Shown here one piece after another: positions 1 to 7,905 of a stretch of 10,363 bases of DNA (positions are counted from its first letter, which is position 1; each line of letters starts with the position of its first letter). The DNA is taken from contig JAMYWO010000068.1 of NCBI GenBank assembly GCA_024220525.1, positions 19,021 through 29,383 of the forward strand. The letters run 5' to 3'. A program made the position numbers and the translations under genes. The DNA comes from Cochliopodium minus. Lineage: Eukaryota; Discosea; Himatismenida; Cochliopodiidae. The notes under the pieces were generated by a model that searched no databases, was not told the DNA's origin, and was given only the letters and a program-made list of their open reading frames with translations.

Positions 1-284
1 AAAAGTGGTCAACTTGTTTCCGAAAGGGGTGGTGTCTCCCTTCTTGTAAAAGTTGTTTTGTTTGAGAGTGTCAAGGGAGACGTTGAGGGATGTTGATAGA
101 TGGGTCATGATGTGTTCGATACAGGCGATGGCAGGTGTCCAACCTGGTCCTCTTGTTGCGGTGTTAGGTGGTTTGTTGGTGCGGCACAGAGTTCCTGTAA
201 TTTTCCAGTTTGCGCAGCTGTATACATTATCGATCGCAAACAAAGTAGCCATGATTGATCCATTACCCGCATCTAAAAATGCAC
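1..284 (-). repeat. Paralogous exon copy 1 (AOX-A), matches 9872-10155
   Basis: This exon aligns to AOX-B without any indel at a constant offset of 9,871. By hand count there is one mismatch (base 78) in bases 1-132, about 21 in 133-240, and about 23 in the last 44 bases. The near-identical block touches the window edge and may extend further left. Confidence 0.9.
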
Positions 285-2794
285 CTATAAGAAAATAAGA
301 TCATTTGATTAGTATCAAAAAAAATAATTTTCAAAAAAAAAAAGAAAGTAAATCAGAGGATTTTTTTTACCTTGATCAACATAAAAATTGATTTCAAGTG
401 CTTGGAGCAATCCTCCTTTTGTTCCCACTTTGTATTCAAATCTCATTGGTGTTCTCTTTCCGATGGTGTTCATGTTGGGTTCGAATCCCATTCTCATCTT
501 GACAGGACGATCCAACTTTTGAGCAGCAAAAGCACAAGCAGTGAAAATGACGCAATTACGAGAAGCTTTACCACCATATCCACCTCCACATCTTGTGTTT
601 TCAACAATCACGTTGTGTTGAGGAACTCCCAAAACCTGTGAAACAACACTTTGTGCGAGTGCTGAAGATTGTAAAGATCCAATGATGCTCATTCCGTTGT
701 TTTCTTGAGGTTTGCAATAAACAGTTTGTGTTTCCATGTAAAAATGGTACTGAGATCCCTGTTCAAATGTTCCTGTGATTATGTTGTCACTGTTTTGGAA
801 ACCTTGTTCGACGTTTCCTGCGATCAATGGACTTCCTGTTGGGAAATTTGGGTTGTCTGGGAAAAAAGAGTTTTGTTGAATAGCTTCTTGAATTGTCAAA
901 ATTGGTTTGGAAATGTTGGAATAGAACAACTTTACTGCTTCTGCTGCTCTTGTTGCTTCGACATGTGTCTTTGCCAAAACTATACCAATTGGTTGTCTAT
1001 TTTGATTTCAAAAAAAAAAATAAAGATGGGATTAGATTGTGTACTAAAATGTTATTATTTTAAAGAAAAACTTTTTACCCATAATAGTTAATTTCATTTT
1101 CAACAAAAACAAGTTCATCTTGAATTTCAGGACCCCATTTGTTTCTTGATGGATCAATATCTTTCGCACTCAAAAACGAAACAACTCCAGGCATCGAAAG
1201 TGCTTCAGATGGATCCACATTCAAGAGAGTTGCTTTTGCGACAGTTGAGCAAACCAATACTGCATACAATGTCCCTTCAAGATCAGGAGTATCATCTGTA
1301 TAAACTGCTTCTCCTGTCACTTGTAACTTTGACTCTAATTTTGGGATTGGTTGAGAAACAGGATATTCGTTTGGATCAGTGCTGAATGATTGTTCTCCTC
1401 CCGAAACAGGTCTTTTGAAAGTTTCTGTTGCTGAAACAAGATAAGATGGAAGATTTGTTTGCAAAGACAAATACATTTTGTAAAAATAACTCAACGCCAA
1501 TTGTTTTCTGTATTCTTCTCTTCCTTCTGGAATCACAACTGGATTCAATTCTAAAAAATTTTTAAAACATAACAAATAAATGAGTAAAATTAAAAGAAAG
1601 AAAACAGACGAAAATAAAGATTATTTACCTTTTTCCAAGATTTGAAGTGCAGATGAAAGTACACTTGGATCTTTGATGTTATTGTCATACAAAAATATTT
1701 CAGTTTGTCCCATTCTCACTGCAGTACTTCTTATTCCTCCAAATGCGATGGTTGGCATTTGAATAACGAGACCAGATGTGTTTACAAAGAATTTCATTGC
1801 TGCATTTACAATAGAATGTGAATTGACATGTCTCAATGCAACTTTAAAGAATTTAAAATTTTCACCAGGTGCAGTGAGCGGAATCTTGATGTTCAAAACC
1901 ACTTTTTGGCTCATATCCAACTTGATAAAATCATCCTAAATTATTTTAAGAAAAAAAATAAAAGGTTAAATTAGATGTTGAAAAAAAAACAAGAGAAATA
2001 ATTTTTTACGATTGGAACATCTGTGATCACTCCAAGATTACTTCCGATTGTCAGCTTTGCACCAATTCCCAAAAACAAAGTCATCAAATCAGATGGAAAG
2101 TTCAAGTGAGAATGTGCCATCATCAAGTTTCCTGCCCAACAAGCTGCATTTCTAACTTGATCAGTTGCAACTCTTGCCATTCCTTCTACCAATTCTACCC
2201 AACTTTTTGTTTGGTTAGATGTGAAAGTTCCTCCTTGAATCCATTGCTTCATCAAGAAAATAAAATCATTAATTGTGACAGCTGCACCCAAAACTGCTCC
2301 TCCATCTTCATAGCTTGCTCTTGCAGTTTTCAATTCAGGTATATTGGTAATATCAATGTAGAGATCATACAATTCTGGAAATACTCCATAACCAGTGTTT
2401 CCAACGACCAATTTCACTTTCTTTCCTTTGTTAAGATCCAATTGGTTGTACAAATCTTTCAATGTTGAGACTGTCAACCATTCAAAGTCACTTTGTTTTG
2501 GTTGGATCTTCAAATTCTTTTTCTTCAATTGAATGCTTTTGTTGTTGTTTTTGTTGTGATTGTGATTTCCACAAATGTTTTTGCATCCTAATTCTTCAAT
2601 ATCAGAGCATCCCATTCCTGACATCTTGCTGCAAAGTTTTTTCTCTTCACTCAATTCTTTGAATGAAGAAAAGATTGATCTGTATCCTGTACAACGACAC
2701 AAATTTCCATCCAATCTGCTTTGGATTTCCAATGGTGTAATGTTTGGATCATCTTTTACCATTGAATGGAAATTCATAATCCATCCTGGTGTAC
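1..2794 (-). CDS. Aldehyde oxidase-like molybdo-flavoenzyme (AOX-A), partial at both ends
   Basis: Coding exons on the minus strand are 2794-2010, 1935-1629, 1550-1079, 996-371 and 284-1 (about 824 codons); all join in frame at GT-AG sites. Domains in order: end of the [2Fe-2S] domain (CTPGW, with its Cys split by the 2795 acceptor, then GNLCRCTGYR); an Asn/His/Lys-rich linker; the FAD domain (VVGNTGYG, GNLMMAHSH); the linker with RPVSGGEQ; then the molybdopterin domain (GEAVYTDD, GSLQ, GGGYGGKA, NTATRGPGW). The family (XDH/AOX, about 1,300-1,400 residues) passes electrons from Mo through two Fe-S clusters to FAD. Pocket positions are aldehyde-oxidase-like: GGKA replaces xanthine dehydrogenase GGKE, and RGPG replaces RGFG. 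I infer oxidation of aldehydes or N-heterocycles in the cytosol. The first about 100 residues, with the plant-ferredoxin-type cluster, are missing at the N at 2814. The C-terminus lies beyond base 1. No stop or frameshift was seen in the exons. Confidence 0.88.
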
Positions 2795-2813
2795 CTTTAT
2801 TATATTAATATTT

Positions 2814-2814
2814 N
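2814..2814. other. Single N, probable collapsed assembly gap
   Basis: This is the only ambiguous base. To its left, AOX-A begins at an intron acceptor (2796-2795) in the middle of a [2Fe-2S] domain. To its right, the acyl-CoA synthetase frame starts at once, in the middle of its N-terminal domain. Each gene needs at least 100 further codons, and these cannot fit in the 20 bases between. I infer that unknown sequence is missing here, or that two unrelated contigs were joined. Confidence 0.75.
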
Positions 2815-5043
2815 AAAATCTCTTAAAGAAATAAATGAAGAAAGAGTCAAAAACTACAAAATTCATACTTCACACGAAGATGATACTTATGGTGAAAAAA
2901 AAAATGACTTTGAAACAAAAATTTTAAAATTTATTTAACAGCTATTTTCTATTCTTCTGGAACAACTGGAAATGTTATTTTTTATTTTTTATTTTTTATT
3001 TTTTATTTTTTATTTTTTATTTTTTATTTTTTCATTTTTTATTTTTTATTTAATTTTTATTTTTTATTTTATTTTTAATTTTAAAATACAAAGCCAAAAG
3101 GAGCAATGTTAACACACAAAAACATATGGAGTAATGCTCTTCATTTATTATCGTATAAATTTCCTGAAGAAGAGAAAGATATTGTATACATTCACGTGAG
3201 TCCCATGTTCCACATTGCAGATGTAAAAATTCCAATTTTATTTTTTTATTTTATTATTATTTTTATTTATTTTTTAAAAGGGACCCACAACTTTCAGATA
3301 TTTTTGGATTGGAAGTACTCATGTGTTTAGTCATTTTGAACCTGAAAAATTTTGTAAATTAGTTGGTAAAAAAAAAACATTAAAAATAAAAATGAATAAA
3401 TAAAAAAAATGAATATGAAATGAATCAAAAATAATAAATAAAAAATAAAAAATAAAATAAAAAATAAAAAATAAAAAAAATATTTGTTTTTAAATAAAAA
3501 GTATATTAAATGAAAAATAGAAAAATACAAGGCTACGACATGTCTTACAGTTCCCACAATAATAAACATGATCATACACCACCCTAATTTTGGTAAATAT
3601 GATCTTTCATCCTTCAAAAACTTTATTTATGGAGGGTAAAATCACAAATAAAAAATAAAAATTCAAAAAATAAATAACAAAAATATAAAAAAAAAATTTA
3701 AATAAAAAAAGATCTCCTATGCCTGCAGAATTATTAATAGAAACTTTGAAAAAAATGCCAAATACAAAGTTTTGCCAAGTTTATGGAATGACAGAATTAG
3801 TTAAAAATTCCTTTTTTTTTAAATTTTAAAAATTTCTTTTTTTTTTGTTTTAATTTTTTATTAAAATTTCTTTTTTAAAAAAAATTTTTTTTTTAGTCGC
3901 CTATTTCTACAATAATGCACTTTGACGATCTCTTTGATGAAAATAAACAAATTATTGATTCAAGGCTTGTAAAAATTCAATTAAAAAAAAAAAATCTAAA
4001 AAAAAATTAAAAATTAAAAATTAAAAAAAAAAAGTTATCTTGTGGAAGGGAGCTGATAGGAGTAAATGTAAAATTGATTGATGAAGAAGGGAACGAAGTT
4101 AGAAATGGGGAAGACGGGGAAATAGTGGTGAAGGGATGCACTGTGATGAAAGGTTATTGGAGAAATGAAGAGGCGAATAAATCTTGCTTCACAAATGATG
4201 GCTTTTTCAGAACGGGAGATATTGCCCGTTTTGATGAAAATAATTATCTTTATATTCAAGGTTCTTAATTAATCATTATTTCAAACTAATTTATTTTTAA
4301 ATTTTTAAATTTTTTTATTCAAATTTATTTATTTAAATTTTTTTATTTCAAATTTTTTTATTTTTAAATTTTTTAATTTTTTTATTATAATTTTTGTATT
4401 TAAATTTTTTTATTTTAATTTTTTATTTAAATTTTTTAAAGATAGGAAAAAAGATATGATTATTTCTGGTGGTGAAAATATTTATTCGACAGAAGTTGAA
4501 GTGGCTATTTACAAACATCCCTCTGTACTTGAAGCTGTCGTATTTTCCGTACCTTCAGAAAAATGGGGTAAATTTTTGTTTATTTACCCATCTCTCTTTA
4601 AAAAAACTTGACTCATTAAGGAGAGGAAGTTGCAGCGGCAGTTCATTTTAAAGTAAATAAATTAATAATTTTTCTTTTTTTATTTTTTAAATTAAATTTT
4701 TTTTATAATTTTCAAACAGACTGACTTTGAAAACAAACCCACCAAAGAAGATCTCATCAAATTTTGTAAATTACATTTAGCTGGTTATAAATGTCCCAAA
4801 CACATTTATATCTACGAAACTGCTCTCCCTAAAGGAGGTACAGGAAAGGTTATTTTTATTTTAAAAGCTAGTCATAATTTTAATCTGATTTTTTTTTGAA
4901 AAATAAGTTGTTAAAGGTATTTTCTTTTTAAAATTAAATAATTTTTTACAATAATTTTTTATCTTATTTCTTTTTCCTTTTTCTTTTTTAAGAGAGTTAT
5001 TCGTGAACCCTTTTGGAAAGAGAAAAATAGAAATGTCAATTGA
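2815..5043 (+). CDS. AMP-forming acyl-CoA synthetase, 5'-partial, 13 visible exons
   Basis: Exons: 2815-2891, 2942-2973, 3094-3222, 3281-3365, 3521-3635, 3712-3799, 3897-3968, 4035-4260, 4442-4567, 4621-4652, 4720-4848, 4908-4916 and 4993-5043 (TGA). They give about 389 residues, with every phase matching. Motifs in order: the ATP/phosphate loop [11 protein letters not shown] (split by an intron after GTTGN), YGMTE, GFFRTGD, the hinge [16 protein letters not shown], and the C-terminal lysine loop [12 protein letters not shown]. These define the ANL superfamily (acyl-CoA synthetases, firefly luciferase): a carboxylic acid is adenylated, then transferred to CoA. The hinge resembles medium- or broad-range fatty acyl/aryl synthetases, but the substrate cannot be read from this. 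The family is usually about 500-560 residues, so roughly 130-170 N-terminal residues are lost at the N. No C-terminal SKL-type peroxisomal signal is seen; the protein ends NRNVN. The next gene downstream is on the same strand but separately spaced. Confidence 0.9.
2974..3093 (+). repeat. Intron with 7-bp tandem array (ATTTTTT)n
   Basis: Inside the acyl-CoA synthetase intron between GTTGN and PKG, A recurs exactly every 7 bases from 2977 to 3026, giving eight copies of ATTTTTT to 3032. A single C insertion follows, then two or three more copies that decay by 3060. It is most likely replication-slippage DNA. Confidence 0.85.
4908..4916 (+). other. 9-nt microexon of the acyl-CoA synthetase (Leu-Leu-Lys)
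   Basis: The bases ttgttaaag are preceded by AG (4906-4907) and followed by GT (4917-4918). The exon before ends GGTGK and the exon after starts RVIREP. Inserting LLK gives [14 protein letters not shown], matching the family pattern GTGK-x-x-K-R. Skipping it would keep the frame but delete the spacing and the lysine after the loop. Introns of 59 and 76 nt flank it. Confidence 0.75.
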
Positions 5044-5409
5044 GATTCATTACTTTGGATGCTACTTTTCTTTGCAAATTTCTTTATTTGGGATTTTTTT
5101 AATATATTTTCACATAAAATAAATTTCTCTTAAAAACCTATTTTTTTTATTTTTCAAATATTATTATTTTATCCTTTAATTTCTTTTCAAACTGATTCTG
5201 TTTCTTGATTATTTCTCTATAAATAAAAAAGAAAAATTCAAAGTTATCTCCATTTTTATTTTTTAAAAAACAAGATCAAACAAAAAAAATAATTTGAAAA
5301 TTTTCTAAAAAATTAAAAAGGAAAATATATATAAAAAAAAATTAAAAATTAAAATATAAAAATAAAAAAAGAGAAATAAATATATAAAGGGAAGATCATA
5401 GATTAGATT
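5044..5409. other. Intergenic A/T-rich spacer between acyl-CoA synthetase and PH-ankyrin gene
   Basis: This is 366 bases of poly-T and poly-A tracts with no reading frame I can support. The first part must hold the 3' UTR of the synthetase and the last part the promoter and 5' UTR of the PH-ankyrin gene. No convincing TATA element stands out, because the whole region is TATA-like. Confidence 0.6.
5118..5123 (+). promoter_or_regulatory. Candidate polyadenylation signal AATAAA (acyl-CoA synthetase)
   Basis: AATAAA lies 75 nt after the TGA stop and is followed by T-rich DNA. The hexamer is common by chance at this base composition, so the position is the main support. Confidence 0.3.
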
Positions 5410-7866
5410 ATGTTTTCAGAAGTAGATTGGGAAGATACAAATATTAAATATTTCTATAATTTAGCAACCAAAAGCAAAATAATAAAACAAGGTCCGATTT
5501 AAAAAAAAATTAAAAACTTTCTCTTTGATTCATAAAGTTTATATAAAAGATATTTTTACAATCATCATTAATTCCTCTTTATAAATTTAATTTTTTTTTT
5601 TTTCTCAACTGTAGGATATTTATTGAAACAAGGAAAATTAGTTAAAAATTGGAAGAAAAGATGGTTCTGCTTTGATGGAAAACAATTGTATTATTTCAAC
5701 TTTCATAAATTGGTAAAATTTAAAAAATTGGAAAATTCTAAAGAATATTCTTAAATTCCCTAAAACAAAAAAATTCTTATATTATTATTCATTTTTCTTT
5801 ATCAAAATATAGGCAATCAATAAAGAGCCAAAGGGATTCATATCATTGGATAAAAATACCACGATAAAAAAAGAAAATCCAAGCACATCCCAATCAAAAA
5901 CACTCCAATCAGGATTCTCTACCAAATACAAATTCACAATAGCCACAGAAAAAAGAAAATACTATCTCATAGCAAAAAATTCAAAGGATATGATGGAATG
6001 GTATTATTATTAATTTTTTTATTTATTTTTTTTATGTATTTTTTTATGTATTTTTTAATTTTTATTTAATTCATTTAATAATTAGGATAGAACTTTTGAA
6101 GAGAGAATGCCACACAATGACCACTGTCTCCAACAACAAGAAAAACAACAGAAATCTCATCGAGGCAATCAGAAACAACGACTGCAACAAAGTGGAGCAG
6201 ATCTTAGACGAAGGGGGAAATCCCAACATCATGGACAGAACTGACCAATACGAAAGAACTGCCCTACATTTTGCTGTCTCACAAAATCCAAACTATAAAG
6301 TAAAAAATTAAAATTATTTTGGAATTTCTTTTTTTAATTATTTTTTAATCTATTTCATTTTTTAATCTAAATTTATTTCATTTTTTTAATTTTTTTCTGT
6401 TTTATTTATTTTCAAATTTTTTTTTTCTCAAAAGATTGTTGATCTATTGCTTAGGAAAGGGGCTGATCCAAACACTTTCACTACCTCTTCTCATTTAAAT
6501 GACAACGAAATCAAAGATAAATTCTTCACACAAATTGATAAAAATGAAATTTCTTTATTTGGTAAAAAAACAATTAAAATATATTCAAAATAAACTCAAA
6601 AATTAATTTTTTTTTTCAAAAAAAAGGAAAATTTCAAGTCAAAAAAGAACAAAACAGAATTTCTCAATACCAAAACAAGTTGGACAACGAAAGTACAAAG
6701 AAAGATTCTACCCTCCTTTGCAAAACTTCCACCCATATTTTGTGTGAAAGCAATTACCTTAACTTTGAACTGTTTAAATTATTTATTTGGAACAAAGCGG
6801 ATTTTTCTCTCAAAGATTATTCAGGTAAAAAAAAATTATTTTTTTTTTTTCAATTTTATTTATTCATTTTCTTTTTTTTGATAGGAAAAAGTTCTTTTGA
6901 TTATTTCTTCAAAAATAAAAATACTACTGTTGAAATGATTAATTATTTATTTGATAAGCTCAACCAAAGAGATTTCGTTGATATTTCTTTAAATAATTAC
7001 ATTTCTAGGAAGGATGCCTCTTTTGATCTTTTTCTCCAGTTTTACGAAAATGGTTCTAAAGTAACTGAGCTACCTTCTTCTCCTTTTAATTTAGAAATAA
7101 TTGAATTTTTGACGAAAAAAAAAGATTTTAATTTAAAAAGTAAATATTAAATGAAAAAAAAAAAAAAAATTTTGTAGATAAAAACTTTTATTTGTTTTAA
7201 TTTTTATTTTTTCAAAAAAAAAAAAAAAAAAAAAATTTAGTGGATGATAATGGATTTTCACCACTTCATTGTGCTTTGTTTGATTTTAACCACAGTGCAG
7301 AGTCAATAAAATATGTGGGAATTCTTTTGAATGGAGGTGGCGATCCTAATCTCAAGATTACTTGGTAAAAATAAATTTTTTAAAAAGTTCACATTTTAAT
7401 TTTGATCATCTTTCTCTAACAACAAGCAACAAAGAAAATACATGTGTTTGTCAAACTTGCTTGCACATTGTCGCTGATTGTTATCCTTATTCTGGTGAAC
7501 TTATCTGTTTATTGATAAAACATGGAGCTGATCTAGAATCAACAGATATAAATGTAAAAAAAAAAAAAAAATTAAAAATAATAATTTATATTTTTTGGAA
7601 AAAATTAAATAAATTAGGGAAAAACTTCTTTGGATATAATAAAAAATAAAAACCCTGTAATGTACTCATTTGTAGATAAATGGGTTAAAAAAAAGCAAAA
7701 TTACATGTGGAAAAAAGAAATACATTCGTTCTTCATCACATTCAATCCAACATGTATCTATTTTTTTTTAACAATGAAAAGAGTGTTTAAAGAGATGGGT
7801 ACAAATTCTAAAATAATTATGGTTAAACATTTATTTAATAATTTTATGAGTGAGTTGTTAAAATAA
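5410..7866 (+). CDS. PH domain-ankyrin repeat protein, complete, 10 exons, 553 aa
   Basis: Exons: 5410-5491, 5615-5712, 5813-6000, 6086-6299, 6435-6561, 6627-6824, 6885-7139, 7241-7364, 7427-7553 and 7618-7866 (TAA); total 1,662 nt, all phases matching. The start ATG is preceded two codons upstream by an in-frame TAG. Residues about 28-130 form a pleckstrin homology domain: GYLLKQGKL, NWKKRWFCF, LYYFNF, PKGFISL, and the conserved helix Trp at 123 (MMEWIELLKR). Ankyrin repeats follow at about 146-209 (TALHFAV, LLLRKGADPN), and again at 389-494 (SPLHCALFD, LLNGGGDPN, CLHIVADC, LLIKHGADL, GKTSLDIIK). Between them are about 180 residues with degenerate ankyrin-like helices. Residues 495-553 are Lys/Phe-rich with no known domain. 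PH domains bind phosphoinositides or proteins and ankyrin repeats bind proteins, so I infer a membrane-recruited scaffold or adaptor. No ArfGAP, kinase or GEF domain is present. The intron 1 donor (GTCCGA) is the weakest junction. Confidence 0.87.
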
Positions 7867-7867
7867 A
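7862..7867 (+). promoter_or_regulatory. Candidate AATAAA overlapping the PH-ankyrin stop codon
   Basis: AATAAA begins in the last Lys codon and includes the TAA stop. Only 39 nt separate this stop from the stop of the opposing gene, so the transcript must end very close or run into the neighbour. The hexamer may be accidental in this composition. Confidence 0.25.
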
Positions 7868-7905
7868 TTCAATTTTTATTATAGTTTTCTTTTCTCTTTT
7901 TTTTT
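7867..7905. other. 39-nt convergent intergenic region
   Basis: This short T-rich spacer lies between the PH-ankyrin stop (plus) and the AOX-B stop (minus). It contains TTTATT at 7875-7880, which is AATAAA on the minus strand, 26 nt beyond the AOX-B stop. The 3' UTRs of the two genes probably overlap as antisense RNA. Confidence 0.6.

Noticed and set aside
53-298. 81-codon plus-strand open frame over the AOX-A exon
   Set aside because: It is antisense to a well-supported exon and has no recognisable protein features; the same shadow appears over the AOX-B copy at 9971-10216.
2550-2580. Asn/His/Lys-rich stretch in AOX-A as a metal-binding site
   Set aside because: It sits in the variable linker between Fe-S and FAD domains and looks like ordinary low-complexity insertion.
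2106-2808. Three overlapping plus-strand frames rich in Cys, Ser and Phe
   Set aside because: They are antisense shadows of the FAD-domain exon of AOX-A.
3327-3617. 96-codon minus-strand frame, very rich in Phe and Leu, looking like a membrane protein
   Set aside because: It runs through an A-rich intron of the acyl-CoA synthetase; the Phe-rich part is just poly-A read on the other strand.
2815-5043. Bacterial contamination or recent bacterial transfer of the acyl-CoA synthetase
   Set aside because: The hinge motif is bacterial-like, but twelve introns with matching phases show a resident eukaryotic gene. Old transfer cannot be judged from this window.
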